From contig WACJ01000072.1 in NCBI GenBank assembly GCA_008973525.1, positions 124,001-188,000 on the forward strand: a stretch of 64,000 nucleotides of DNA, read 5' to 3'. The notes beneath the pieces were generated by a model, which had not been told where the DNA came from, did no database searches, and saw nothing but the letters and a program-made list of their open reading frames with translations. Origin of the DNA: Stenopsyche tienmushanensis (lineage: Eukaryota; Arthropoda; Insecta; Trichoptera; Stenopsychidae). Both the position numbers and the translations under genes were made by a program. Positions 22,190 to 36,140 of this stretch are shown here, one piece after another. The number at the start of each line of letters is the position of its first letter. Within the stretch, counting starts at the first letter, position 1.

Positions 22190-24245
22190 ATTATTTTATA
22201 CAATTTACAAAAATAAACCAGATAAGAAAGTATTTAAAATCCATTTTTTTGGCTATCAGAACTGAAAAAAGGTAACCAATGCTTATCTAAAGGGATTAAA
22301 ATTTTATCAAGAAGATAGCTAATTCATTTTCAAATATTTTATGTTTCAACCAGCAGATGAAGTTGATACTGAAAAGACGGTTAAAATAAAAATGCGCTAA
22401 TTTCATGCGGTACAAGTGTACGGGTACGGTCTCTACAGCCGAACAACGCGAAAACCGTTGATTGTCGCAGCGACGAAAGTAATGCAGAGGGCTTTAGAAA
22501 ACGGCCAAGAACCTTCGTTATGTGGACCCAGTCGATATATTCAAATATATTTGCCTCAAAATTGACTCAATCCGTGCACACGAACCCGACAGGAGGTTCG
22601 AAATATCGGATACAGGTAGAAATTTAACTACAATTTTGCCTTGTTTAAAAAGCATATGCATAAATATTGCCATAACAGCACAATAATGACATTTGTCAAC
22701 TCGTGACATATTTTTTATAAAATTATATTATCTTGATATCATTTATATGAGTTTATGCACAATGCAATAAATCCATCGAGTTTTCATGTTATCATGTTGA
22801 TTTTATTATGATGTTACCAACAATTTAAAATCGTACGCGACTGAATTTATGATGGGGAATAATATTTGTGATGCACATAGATGCACTCGGAATTTCGCCT
22901 TGTTTATTTGTGAATGTATGAAATTTATGATGTAAATATTTGGCTTCGCTCAATTACTTCGGTCACTCCACCGACGAAATTAATATCATCAGAAAAGAAG
23001 TGATCTTCGTGGCCCGAATGCCGTATGCACATCAAGGGGAACCAACTATTTGTTTGAGACATTCGAAATTGGTTGCTTAAATATGCGATCATTCCATTTG
23101 GATGAACTGAATAAGGACGAATTATACGCTTGTGATTGTCGAAGATTTGGCGCGTCCATTTTGTATACGCGAAACAAAATGGTGGATCAAATCAGATACG
23201 CAAGTTTTAAATCGTAAAACACCGCTGTGGTCAGATAAGAAGTGGTCAGAATGTGACAATATATTTGCTGACTGCTGGTTGGGTGATAAAATCGTTTACG
23301 ATTGCAATTATTGCTTTTAAACAATGCATCATGCTCGCAATTTATTGTTGGACGTTACGTGCTTTTATCACGTAAAACTACGTGAGAGCAAAATTTCATA
23401 GCATTAATTTGCAGCATTTGAAAATGAAAGTCTAGATGAATGTGGTCAGTATAATTAATTTTTAAGACAAATTCATTTATGTTTTTAAATTTATTTCTTG
23501 CAAATTCCACGATAAGAACAATTGTGCAATCAATCAATGTCGAACCTTGCAATCAATCAGTTGATGAAATTCCAAAGCGTAAAATGAAATGGAAACACGT
23601 ATCGATTGATATAAGAAGTCGTACAAAAAAATGGAAATTTACAATAGATTCACTTTCGTTGATGACTAGTTTTAGACCTCATGAAAGCGACAATCGGAAT
23701 CAACTCTTCCAAGAATCGTCGATGAACGCATAAAGTTTGCAGACAAACGCTTCGAGGACATCGTTTTATGCGTAGGCTTTGAAATACTGGTTTCAAAAAT
23801 AAAAACTGGTATTACTGTATATTCAGCAATCGATGGATTAATATGTACATCGCTCAAAATCCTTGAAAATAAAAGTGGGAAAAATCTCTCGGGCGGTAGA
23901 AACTTCTCAACTCTTAGTTAATGTTATGAAATTGTTAACTAAAAGATGAAGTTGTGTTTGTGTAATATATAAAAAGTGTCACTGGTTGCTTTTATGCTGC
24001 ATATACACAGTAGCTAGCGCGGCGCATGCGCGTAGCGCGTCTTTTTACACGCGCATACGATGGAGAGAATATAAACGACTCTCCATCTCTCTCCAATTGA
24101 CTGTCGCTTGGAATTTCAGTTTTTGTCTCGCCTCAGCCCAATTTACCCTACCGCATCATCAGCGAAATTGGCCCATAATGGATATTTTTGAGACTCAGTT
24201 AATAAAACCTGCACAAAAATGCCTAATAAAATCTACAGAAACTCT
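22190..24245. other. Intergenic, nothing recognised
   Basis: A GC-richer patch near 24,010-24,060 ('gcgcggcgcatgcgcg') has no identified role. The short frames have no domains. Confidence 0.4.
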
Positions 24246-24249
24246 TTGA

Positions 24250-24605
24250 AGTAGGATGATCGCGTATTTGCGAGCAAATTTCAGTGATTCAGAAAGAGTA
24301 CTTGTACGTTGAGCTCGAAGAGAGAGACAGAGACGAATAAAACGTCTTGCATTGAGACGGAGAGTATCCTGCGTATATCGTACAAATAGATAACCCAAAT
24401 GTATCGACTAATAATCATGCGTGAATGATATATTAAATATTCGTTCTGTTTACACCGAACAACACCGATTCACATTGGGTGACGATAGTGTTAAAGTATA
24501 AGCTTCATACGCGTTGCTACGGTCCTCGCAGATAAGTATCGGATAAGCAAATATAGCATCTAAGACTATGAAGATTTTAAATTAGCTCACTACTCAAAGG
24601 ATCAA
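24250..24605 (+). mobile_element. piggyBac-like MITE family, near-complete copy
   Basis: This copy holds both halves of the family: 'gtaggatgatcgcgtatttg', 'gagctcgaagagagagacag', 'cgactaataatcatgcgtga', 'cgattcacattgggtgacga', 'aagcttcatacgcgttgcta' and 'caaatatagcatctaagac', ending 'ctcactactcaaagga'. It is the best guide to the family's internal order. The TTAA flanks have decayed. Confidence 0.6.
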
Positions 24606-24609
24606 AGTT

Positions 24610-27600
24610 AAATTGCATCTGGCTTGGTATTAATAGATTATGTATGATCGATATATCCCCAATATATCGAAATACTGTTATTGAACGTTCAGCACATAGT
24701 CGTTTTAGCTGTCTTAATTTGCCACAAATGACCCAACTTGACCTCTTCAGCTTGAGAATGCAAATTTAACACTCCGCTGAGATTTAAATGTGTGCAGTAC
24801 GAATTACGAAATGCTCAAGGCTTATATGATTTTAAGTGACGCATTGCTGTATCTCGGGACAGACTTTGGATTTAAAAAGACTCCGGCTCGAAATACCGGG
24901 AAATCACTTGCGCAAAATTGCATAGTTTAGCATAAATTGGCAATTTTCCACGTTCCGACTCAAAAATGGAAGGCAAGACAATCGATGAAATTATGGAAGA
25001 AAACAAATTGCGTTTTCGTGTCACGATAAGTCCGAGTCCCCCGAGGACTTACGTAGAAGTCTTTTGTGCTCGCGAGCGAATGTATGCAGACCATTTTCAG
25101 GCTTCGCGTGCTCATAGTGGCATGTTTGATGTTATCGAATGATTCAGATCGATACGTAATAACATTTCGATTACGTATTTGGTGTGTCTGAATAGAGTAC
25201 TGGTGGTCTTTCCAAATACAGAAGCGGTTCAAGTACGTGACCGACGATCGAGTGCCGTTGCAGCGAGCTTCTTCGCCAGAAACGGTGAAGCAGCTCGTCA
25301 ACCGTCGACTTCTTCCTGACACGTTCTTCATAATTGGGCCATTTTGCGGTATCACAGTCATAATAGACACATCGCTTCTTGTTACTGTTTTATCTACGAA
25401 TTTTGATACCACATTTGGAATGTCCATAGCATATAGATAAGGCGATAATAAATTTTCCTAATATCAGATTAATAGAAAATCAAAGATACAATCGGATGAG
25501 TGCTCTTATTCGTTGTATTGATTTTAGCTAACATTAAATAATGATAGAATATCAAAGGTGGTTGATTAAAGAAGATGATTCACATCTTGATATCTGTAAA
25601 TGAAGGATTTTCAAAGAATTTGTAAAATACTGCTATAAAAAGCTATGAAAAATGATTTTCATAGAAAAATGAATGAATATGGACAGGTTTTAATAAAGCC
25701 TGTATTCATTTTATATGAATAAAGTATGAAATTGTTGAGAATCTACTAAGGATTTTAACCATCGTTCAGATATTAAATATTTTTAAAAAAGGGTTAGGGT
25801 AAACTTTATTTCATAAAAATGGAATAAGATACAAATAGGCAAAATTTTGGATTTACATAGCAGTAATTAATCAAGCCTAAATATAAAAAGTATCAAATTC
25901 AGCTCACAAGTCAGATAGATGATAGGACAAATAGATGATATTAAGAAATTTAATTGTTTCATATATTAGTTTCCAACTGACCAACTGTCGCTAATGGTTT
26001 CATTTTTCGTGACGTTCAAGCCAATTGGTCGAGTCTATACAAGTTTCAATCCAAAATGTAATTAAACTCAGTCAATAAGACTATTGTATTGTATCTTTCC
26101 AAAGCTATACACATATTATATTAATTTTGTGACTTAATGTATATTTTCGATAGGGGTGAGATAACTAAAGAAGGCAGAATGACATTCAATATAATATGTC
26201 ATACAATATTTAATTTATCAAAAATGTTTGAGTAGCATTAGATTATCATATTTTGATTAGATTTTAAACGTGAATAATATGAATATAGGTCGTAGTATGT
26301 GATGCGGTCATCTTGGGACGCATTGAATCATCGCTTGTAGAGACGGATTCGCATTCATTTCAATCTGCCGATTTCGTAGAAAGTTTTGACCGCCTGTTTA
26401 TTTGCACGAATGTCACAGCGTCTTGCGTTTGCACAATGCAGGTAAGGAAGGGTCGAAAGATGTCGAACCGGTTTCGGCAGGATCGTTTTTAGCGAGTAAT
26501 TACAACGTCGCACAGACGCGAATGTCGCTATAAATATCGAATGACCGGATCGATTAGATTTTACGGTCAGATATTTTTTTTATGATGCATATCTTGCATC
26601 TGGATCGTGTTTTGATCGATTTTGGATGCTCGGGACGGACAAAAGCATGGCATGTTTTGGTGCGATTCTGGATCACAATCGGAGGCTTTTGTTGGGAAGC
26701 ACGACGCTGGAAGTGTTGCGTAAGGAAAGGAGAAAGTGAGTCCATTTAGGTCCATATATGGGAGCGGTTGGAGCAGCTGCCATTACCATTACCTGGTACT
26801 GGCTGCTGGCTGACTCACCACACTCGCTCACTTCCAATTAAGGCGTGCATGCTAAATGTACGAGGACACCTTCGGCGAGGATCTGCTCGACAAATTCATA
26901 TTTCACCAGGACGTTTGAACTTTGGATGCCAAATTGTGAAAGCTCGAGGGGGAAGGATTTTCGAGACAAATCACCCATTGTTCCTTATATGTAAGAATGC
27001 ATATTATAATAAAGAGAACGCTCCACCGGACAGATGGAAAATTTACACACACACCATTAAATACCAAGCTCGGTTAATGTCGTAAAAATAAATATAAATA
27101 TACGGCTTTTACGTAATTTATTTAAGATCTAAGCAATACGCGTCACTCTATGAAACTATATTTATACAACACAATTCCAAATATAAATATTTATTTAAAT
27201 CTAAATATTAATTATATTTAATGATCTGCTGCGCTATAATACCGCGAGCATTTAATTAATGCGGTATCGACGCGACTACCAAAAGACTTTACTAATTACT
27301 CGCAATAACATTACACACGCGTAATCGATTATTTAATTAAAATTGATGCTTATTAATTTTAAATTGTCGGTTATTATTATTTTGATTCTAAATGAAAAAA
27401 TGCACTATCAAGGCTCTAAGCAATATGTTGCCATATATCAAGAGATTAACGACAACATGATTGTCAACAATACACGATTGAAAATAAAAGTTCATCAAGA
27501 GACGATTGCAGAGATAGCAACCATGGTCATTATCTACAAGTACATTTATCGTAGGTAACGACTAGAACATTCGCGAAAGATATGCTTATAAATGCCATCA

Positions 27601-28495
27601 GCTCAGCAGCCGTGGAAATTTCATCCGGAGGAGAAATTATACTCCCAATTGATAACGTCTGCAAAGATAGGCATTGGAAGATACACAAACCTCGAGAAGA
27701 AGTTCACCTTATCTCGATGGAAGGTATGCGCGATAGATAACTCACCTGTAACAAAAATATAAACATTAGATACAAATTACATGCATTGATATTGATCAAT
27801 ATTATCCAGTTCATTCAGCATTTTTTTTTTAAAATCATCAATTGTATTATTATCATTTGAGCAAATACATTAATTATATTGGGGGAACCAGAAATAAATC
27901 ACGTATTTTTATACCATGAGTGTAGAACGTAACTTCCATCATTATTAGCAACCGTTGATCATCTTTTTTTAAAAATACTTTTCAATTCAAATAATCGGAA
28001 TCAACAAGATTCCAGTTTAACTTTAAAAAGACTTATTTCACGCTTTGCTCGATTTTTATTTTTCAAATTGTTAAACCAGACTTTAAGTATCGATAGGAGT
28101 TTGATTCAGATAATGTCATTGACTTTTTCAAAGTGTCTTGTCATAAAGAAAACATCTCTCATCCCGGTTATAATTCGGTGTATAGAGGAACGAATCCTAT
28201 GTCTCGACACCAAAGAATTGCACGCGATCCTCCGCTCTTCTTTGTTATCTTGGGACAAATCGTGCGGTCAGATTCCCATCCTATTCATGTTGCAAATATG
28301 TCGTAAATGTAACTGTATAGTGAACCATGGAGATTTGAGTCTCTGCAATAATTCCTCACTGGTCAATCGAGGATCTGATTCGAGACATTCAATTTCTATT
28401 GCACGATTTGAATCTTTGAAACCAAAAATTGATTTGCATCCCTAATATAAATGTTTCATTCTCATCATGTTTGGGCCTTTATTAACACTTTCGTG
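24610..28495. other. Intergenic, nothing recognised
   Basis: The longest frames (24,960-25,427 minus, 26,768-27,085 plus, 28,068-28,445 plus, 125 residues) show no known domain, no low-complexity coding bias and no convincing splice neighbours. I do not call them genes. Confidence 0.4.
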
Positions 28496-28496
28496 A

Positions 28497-28735
28497 TTGT
28501 AAAATTTAAACAGCCCACCCACGATCAGTCTTCTACGGACAACTTAGTTTTGTAATGAGATATTCAGGTATGGCGTCCAATCGCGAGGCGCTCATTCGTC
28601 ACGTCAGCAATCCGAAAAGCGGACCGGTTGGACACACAGACCTTGTGGCCACGCCGTTCTCTTTTAAAGCCTTATGCGATATTTTATATGATCTGTACGA
28701 TCACGGAAGCTACCTCAGAGGCTAGCTTACATAGG
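28497..28735 (+). mobile_element. hAT MITE family (CGGACCG type), copy
   Basis: Starts 'aaatttaaacagcccacc' and runs through 'cgcgaggcgctcattcgtca', 'aaaagcggaccggttggaca' and 'atgatctgtacgatcacgga'. A stray terminal segment 'acttgccacgggtgcttcat' follows at about 29,003, separated by unrelated sequence, so the 3' end was split off by an insertion or deletion. Confidence 0.7.
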
Positions 28736-29106
28736 TGGCTCGTGCCAAATAAGGTCGCGAACGATATTTATCTATCTTACTAATTTATGATGTTATCTAT
28801 ATCTAAAGTTACAAAATCTGCGGGACCAATAAACAGTTCGGGTCAGTGGAGGATCCTCATGTTCCTTTGTCTCAGATTTGAAATGATGGATCCATGTTTC
28901 ATCTTGAATTGATGCAAAAACTCGACCTTATTGCTATGAACCATCGCCAAAAATTCGATCGAAACATCATTACGACGCTTTTTTTGAAAGGCTAGCTAGA
29001 TACTTGCCACGGGTGCTTCATACCCTCGAAAATAAGAATGGGTAATTACAGAAGTTCGGGTATGATCGATTTTAGGGCTTTCGTCATAATAAGCCATCTA
29101 TTTAGA

Positions 29107-29145
29107 GATGACATGCTTAGAAATTGCCTTTCTAAGCATGTCATC
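29107..29145. repeat. Perfect 17-bp hairpin
   Basis: GATGACATGCTTAGAAA (29,107-29,123), a 5-base loop, then its exact reverse complement (29,129-29,145). No flanking duplication was found. Confidence 0.85.
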
Positions 29146-30272
29146 AAACATAATGGATGGACGTCCCATCGACGGCTCGATCCTCATCAGGTGAGAGCCT
29201 TGTCATGACCGATTATAGTCCCGGCGTATTAACAGCATCCGAGACAAACAATAGCCCAGTCAATCATCCTCCAATATGGTAAATTCATATTTGATTCGTT
29301 TCGAATGCATCTCTTTAATGGATTTACGACGACGACTGCTGAAAGGTCGACTTCTGGACCGTTATGGAAGTTGATACCAATCTTGACACAATTGTCGCAA
29401 TCCACGTCTGCAAATGGTATCAACGGTCGGTGCGACGACTTCAAAGAGAAAATTTTATTGACTTTACATTAACATTGAAAGTCGTGGAAGAGATTCAGAC
29501 GATGATGCAACGCGCCGTCCATAAACCTTGGAATGCCTCGATCGATCCACTTTATTCGTTTGGAACGAGTCCCCATATGGGCGTCGAATCTCGACGTGCA
29601 TATCTTCGGCAGATTCGACGGAAGATTCCCCCACAAAGGGCGAAGAGATATTTTAACATCGCGTTATCATTCAATCTGAGCGTATAAATTTATATTTTGG
29701 GTCAGCTGAATCAATAACAATTCGATGCAGGGTCGCCAGAAAGTGGCCATTTTGTAAGGCCGGGTTTTGTGAAATAAAGAAGGATCGCATCGGCGATGGT
29801 CAGTGCAAATGGAAAACCCAATTTGGAATTACGGTTACATAACGAATGACAATTGGAGCGCTGATTAATGAAAAACTAACGGCGTATGGATATAAAGTTA
29901 CAGCGTGGCATTCTTCGATCTTTGATGATACATCTTCTGTGTCTTCAATTACCAAGCGATCGGATTTCTAATGTTGAAATTCTTGACGAATTAATTGATT
30001 TCATATGGAATGCAAGCTTAAGTAAGTTTAAAGGGAAGGAGACGTTTGTTGGCGTAGATTTGGAGACCAGACCCATTGATTTAATAAGAGACATCCTTTT
30101 TATTTATGCCCAACAAGGTGATTATAATAAATAAGAAGACATCCGGAAAAATTGAGGACCACAAGCAAATAAATGATGGATGAATTAAGCAATCGACCGA
30201 CTAAATCAAAAATATCTGGCAATTTAATTGAGTGTTTAATATTTACGGTCGTTTTATATTATTCAAAATGTA

Positions 30273-30742
30273 CACTCAGACATCTTTTTGAGCGACTTTT
30301 TTTGTGCGATTTCGAAGTTATGCGGATTTTTAAGACATTTTTCGATAAAATGGGAAATAAATCATCAACACTAATCGAAATTTATAATTTGGGACTGTGT
30401 AAATCATATTGCATCTGCTATCGCTGAATTACAACCACGCCTTTTATTTTGGTTTAGATTTTTGAAAAAATGTCTCGACTTTCTAAAATAAATTCTCCAA
30501 AGGAATTTCCAAAACTCTAACTACTTGCGGAGTTATAGCTATTTTAGTGATGCGGCAGTAATTAAAACAATTAGTATTTCTCTAGTGGATGTTTGGCATT
30601 TTCCTGTTTTTTTTTTATGCGATTTTGTATATATTTTATATAGCTATTTCGAAGTTATGCGGTTTTTAAAATCCATGAAACGCATCTTTTTGTGCGATTT
30701 TCCGCGGAACACATCTATCGCACAAAAAAAAACATTTAAGTG
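30273..30742 (+). mobile_element. Tc1/mariner-type MITE, best-bounded copy
   Basis: Flanked by TA on both sides (30,271-30,272; 30,743-30,744). Ends CACTCAGACATCTTTTT and, in reverse complement, CACTTAAATGTTTTTTTTTG, each soon followed by TGTGCGAT. Internal sequence aligns with 1261-1879. The element has no transposase. Confidence 0.65.
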
Positions 30743-30764
30743 TACATGGATGCATTCTGTCTTT

Positions 30765-31266
30765 AGTTTTTATTTTACTCAACCATTCTACTTTACACGA
30801 ACCAACACTAATTGACTCTATTTTTATAATATATGCTAAGTTGTCTAAACCCTCTTTTCTTTGTTATGGTTATGTTCAAGTATGGCATCCGATCGCGAGC
30901 CGCTTATTCGTTATATCAGCGATCCGAAAAGCGGACCGATTGAGCATACAAACCTTATGGCCACTCCGTCCTCTTTTAGGGCTTTTTGCGGCATTTTCTA
31001 TGATCTGTACGATCACGGAAGCAACCTAGTATCTAGACGCTTTCTTTAATAGTATATTTTTTACAACAGTAACCGCCATCTATACATTAGGTCGGATACT
31101 TTTGGTACTATCTTTGTATATTATTTTAAATCAAACATAATCATTTAATATATTGCATTTACAATAGTATTAGTACACTTTAAAAAATAAATTGGATTCC
31201 GGGGGGTTAGGGGGCGTTATGTTATGGTACTTGCCACGGGCGCTTCATACCCTAGTTACGGCTCTG
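30765..31266 (+). mobile_element. hAT MITE family (CGGACCG type), long copy
   Basis: Begins like the 33-kb copy ('tttttattttact', 'ccattctactttaca') and ends GCCACGGGCGCTTCATACC then CTAGTTACGGCTCTG, the reverse complement of the hAT terminus at 8222. It contains 'agcggaccgattgagcatac' and 'ctgccatctatacattaggt'-like sequence near 31,070. The left terminus is not preserved. Confidence 0.7.
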
Positions 31267-31539
31267 TCGTTCTGTAGACATATTCAGGCATACCTTTCGA
31301 TTACGGTACCAGGCGTTCGATTGCAAGGCGCTCATTCGTCATATCAGCAGTCTGAAAAGCGGACCGATTGGACATACGAACCTTGTGGTCACTCCTCGTC
31401 CTCTTTTAGGCCTTTTTATGGCATTTTATATGATCTGTACGATCACGGAAGCAACTATAAAGCAAGAATACATTGGGCTTTTTTTTGGACGGAAGTTATA
31501 TATTTGCCACGGGCGCTTCATACTCTTGTTACGCCTCTG
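31267..31539 (+). mobile_element. hAT MITE family (CGGACCG type), adjoining copy
   Basis: Starts abruptly inside the family sequence ('cgttctgtagacatattcag') exactly where the preceding copy ends. It proceeds through 'aggcgctcattcgtcatatc' and 'ctgtacgatcacggaagcaa' to its own terminus GCCACGGGCGCTTCATACTC then TTGTTACGCCTCTG. The arrangement suggests insertion of one copy into another or recombination between copies. Confidence 0.7.
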
Positions 31540-31544
31540 ACAAT

Positions 31545-33100
31545 AATCATCAAATTATGCAACAAAATCACATTTGTTGATACCAATAAGCTCATAACAA
31601 ATTAGTAATCACAACATATTTGGTCATCTATTGGCTACAATTTTTAAAAATTGCACACGTTAGAGAGTAGACGTGCGCGAAGTGTCCCCGCATATAATGT
31701 GTTAATATTAATCATCTTATTATTTGAAACTATCAAGATATCAGAAACTATCTAAATCAAAAAATCTTATGTTTAACATTCGATTTCAAAATTTTTCAAG
31801 CATTCCCACAACAACATAAATTAGAGATGACAAAAAAGGTAATTTCGTATATTACTGTTCTTATATATTTTTTACATCGATATTTTATACAGCAATAAGC
31901 TCTTGAGATTAACAGTATTTTATTGAATTTATCAATACTTCAGCACATATGTCACATTTTACAGTTTCGAGACTTATTCTCGAGCGCTTCTACTCTTCAA
32001 GTACAGCAATGAAAGCGTCTCTGTTGATTCGGAATTATTAATTGTCTGACAGTTTCGGTTATAAATTATCATCAGGTTTATTCTGATCGGGGCCATTCTA
32101 CTCGCTTCGTACGAACTGTGTCAAATTTGGAGAAGAAACAAACCGGTTTCAGCTCTCCCAACTATCCTCCCAGACGTCCAAAATGAATACTTCAATTTAT
32201 CATAATCATCGATCAAAACTGGCCCAAAAACTCGATTCAATCACGCAAATGACAATCCAAAAGCATCCAGTGCCGTCAATTGAAGCCATCTGAAATGGAA
32301 TGGCAGATCACAGAATCCTTTCATTGCGGATTTTAATTAGGAAATAATTAACACGGAAACGCGCCTTTGATATCCATTGGTACGCGTGTTTTTTACATGG
32401 ATATGTAAGCATAGAAAAACTCCACGATACTCAGAAGTGTAATTATATACATTTTTTTAGGATATTGAATACCTGGTTGGTTTCTGAGATCATTTATTTG
32501 CCCGTCTGGTCTTTCAAATACAAATTACCTTGTCTGGGTGATAGCAAAGGCAGCTGCTATTCGCAGATGGCGTCTGAAGAATGAATAACCTGTGGATTCT
32601 AATTAGACAAGATGCTCTACCCTAACTATTTAACATGTTAAATTTTAACGTATGATAGTTCATCCGGATTACAAAAATCTCAATATTAAAACGACAGTGG
32701 AAATCATAAATCCTTCAAACAACACTACGATGATTATCTTTGATAAAACATCGAATCTATGTTAAAAGAATATGTCCTCTAAAAATTAATGCATGTTATT
32801 GATAATAATCAAAATAAAAACATTGTAAACGTGTTTACTACTAATCTAGATACTCGATAAATAGATATTATCATGTGTAATGCAACAAATACCGCATGTT
32901 TTACTCAAACACATCGACGTGAAAACGGAAAAACCAAAAGCGATGGCATTTGTATCCCAATGATGATCCGATACATTGCCAATCTTATCCGCAGATTAAA
33001 TAATTTTGCAATAATCGCACTTTGAAATGCCATTCAATTGATTGTTTTAAATTTAAAAAAAATATGATAACTAATTTTATAGAAATCGACGTTATTTTTA
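31545..33100. other. Intergenic, nothing recognised
   Basis: No coding or repeat signal seen. Confidence 0.4.
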
Positions 33101-33104
33101 AACC

Positions 33105-33515
33105 CAGTGTTTAACAAGGGGGTGGCAAATCAGGTGGCAAAACGCAGAATACCGACCCAGTCGAAAGTTGCACGTGGTTTTTATTTTACTTGATCATTCT
33201 ACTTTACATGAATCAACACTGATTGACTCGGCCTGTTTTTGTAATATATATTAAGTTGCCTAAGCCCTCTTTTTTATTTTCGACCGATTATAAAATTTAA
33301 GCAACCCACCCGATTAGTATTCTTCAAACAACTTCGTTTCATAATGAGAATTTGTAATCGTTCTGTAGATTTGTTCAGGCATGGCATCCGATCGCGAGGC
33401 GCTCATTCGTCGTATCAGCGGTCCGAAAAACGGACCGATTGGACATACAATGCTTGTGACCACGCGGAAGTCAGATACTCGCCACGGGCGCTTAATGTCC
33501 TTGTTACGATAATAC
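33105..33515 (+). mobile_element. hAT MITE family (CGGACCG type), full-length but eroded copy
   Basis: The left end CAGTGTTTAACAAGGGGGTG resembles CAGGGCCGTAACAAGGGCGTG. The right end reads GCCACGGGCGCTTAATGTCC then TTGTTACG. Between them the family order is complete: 'cattctactttacatgaa', 'aagcaacccacccgattagt', 'ttctgtagatttgttcaggc', 'cggtccgaaaaacggaccga'. It serves as the reference for length, about 410 bp. The target duplication is no longer readable. Confidence 0.7.
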
Positions 33516-33519
33516 GATA

Positions 33520-36140
33520 TTTACCAACGCTAATAGATTTCGCGAAACATAATCAATAATGATTGAGATGATATATAAGAGCGCTAATACTGGGATCAAG
33601 GGATTAAGATGTAATTCTTTTAATTATAGAACCTTCTAAAAAAAAATCAAATAACTGATTAGATACGAATGAGTAATGTTATATTTTATTAAAGCTTTGA
33701 TCGTCTCGAATCTTTGAGTATTTTAGAAAGCTTTCTGCGATCGAATATGATCATTTAATAGATGAAGAGTTATACCAAGCGATGGAAGATTAAGTTGTTA
33801 TGCGTTTCCATTTTCTTTGGTCTCATGACGTGGATTATACGATCATTCATCATCCTCGCCATGATCATCAGTACGTGTCGAAAAATATTTAATATGGACA
33901 TAATCGCAGCTATGGTGAATTTACTATTTTAAAAATCAACGTGTATACACACAACCAATCCAATTTAAATTTTGGACAAAAATGCATTTATCCATTCTGA
34001 TGATCTTATGTGGGTTTATTGAATTTATTTTTTACAAAATTTAACACATTCCCAATACAAAAACTGAACAAAAACTATTAAAAATAAAAATTCTCATCAA
34101 AATCATCAACGCGTATTTACAAAATTTGCAAAATATACAGACTTCAATTCAACAAACACGAATTTGAATTATACACCGTCATCAATATTATCGCCTAAAA
34201 TGTTTATAAGCATTATAGAACAAATTAAATTCCATATGTAGTTCAAAATCGGTGATGGAAATTTCATTTACACAATTTTTAGACGTGACTTTAAAACTTT
34301 GTTCTCGTCAGGAGGAAAATGCGCGTGGGGTGTCTCCGCATTTATTGTGTTAATCTTAAGTAAATTCGAATTTAGAGCGATCAATGCGATTAAGAAGTGA
34401 TAAGAAATAAACAAGATAAATCATTTCTTGATATATTGTTGCGTCCATGGAAAATAACCCGGGAATCGTCCATCCTAAAGGTGGCTTTGGACAAACTTCG
34501 ATCTTATCTATATTTATTTTAGTTCACCTTCGAATGCTAGACGTTTTGTACTTGCACGTTTGATATTTTCTCAGAACAAACTTATTTCATGCTTATCGTT
34601 AAATAATGCCATTCCGTATCGGCGATAAGTTCGTTGCTTCGAAGCCAACCGGGGGATTATCCCGTTTATGCATAAAACCCAAGCGTTAAAACGAAGGTCC
34701 GGTGCCTCTTAACAAAACACAAGAACAAGTCTGCAAATACGTGCCTTGCAACAATGGGCAGGTGTGGCGAACGAGGCAATGTTGCCAAGAACGAAGTGAC
34801 CATATTGAGAATTTAAGCCACCATGGACAAATTTAATGCCCGACTGGAAGATTACATTTGCAAGAAATTTGTATGTATTTAGCATCTTAACTCTTTGCGG
34901 ACGTAAATTTAGCTTGAATTTTCTAGGGATAACTGCACACACATGTGTCAATATTTCAAATGTAAATTTCAATATGTAAAAAAATATTTTACAAATGAGT
35001 CATAGAATATGTTTAAATATAATTTTTATATAGAACGATGCATTGATGGAATGTTGTCTTTATGTTTTGCTCGTGTACGTGCCATTTAATTAATGCCTGT
35101 TCATACAATTCAAGCCAAAAAGTATCACTTTTTGCATGTTATCAAGCTGATACACGTACCACATATTACAAACCACTGTTATGTTTAAATATATTGATGC
35201 AGGAAAAGTGTTTGTTCTCAATCTATTAGAATTTTACGAAAGAAGTACAGTTCTATGAATTTATTGTAAAAATCGTCCGGAATGTAAAGTGTTAAATTTC
35301 CATTTAATCGCCCAAAGGGATGTTAAATTTCATACATTTTTTACGTCCAATTAACAGCTCGCCAGTGTGAAAAATACAGTTGTAATGCATGCATATTTGC
35401 AGACTCGAACATATGTTTATGATTCAAATCGTATAATTATAGCGTTCGTATTGAACATGAATTCTGTAACGAAATTGACAGCTGTCAATTTTTCTCTCGG
35501 GCGATTAATCGATCATATTGAACGCTGAGTTTGCAAATAATTTCGACGCAAGAATTTATCACAATTATTTGAATATCGAATCAATCAAACCCGTTGAAGA
35601 ATATTTGGGATTCAATAGAATTTGCAAATTGGATATAGCAGATGTATGATTGCATTCAATATTTGGTTGCAATTTGTGTTCAATATTAGCGTTAATTATA
35701 CATGATTCGCAGCTGTACGTCAATCTTGGTTTCGATGTCGTGTTAAATCTTTTTGATAAATTCTTTATTTGATCTCATTGTATCCTACGTTTAAGAAATA
35801 TATATTGAATTATCTTTTTAAAAAAATATATAATACCGAAATAAGGTTTCGCTAATGGCGATCAAGACTAAATAATGAATATGTTGTTTGAAATATTTGA
35901 GTGTGCTAAAAATATTTTTATGGGCACGCAAAAGAACAATTTATGATATGAAAAGCAATCATTCCATATTGGAATTTTATTTGAATTGAATGTCAAATAT
36001 GCAGACTTGGTGGCAAATATTGAAATAAAATATGTAGCATATGAATTCGATTTGATCTGTGAGACGTAATATTTTTTGTTGTGTGTTCTTAGATGGGTAG
36101 AATTTAAACACACGAATTGTAAATATTGATATTTATTTCG
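33520..36140. other. Intergenic, nothing recognised
   Basis: AT-rich, with short frames only. Confidence 0.4.

Noticed and set aside
28068..28445. 125-codon plus-strand frame
   Set aside because: No domain, no splice partners, no copies; length is within chance for this much sequence.
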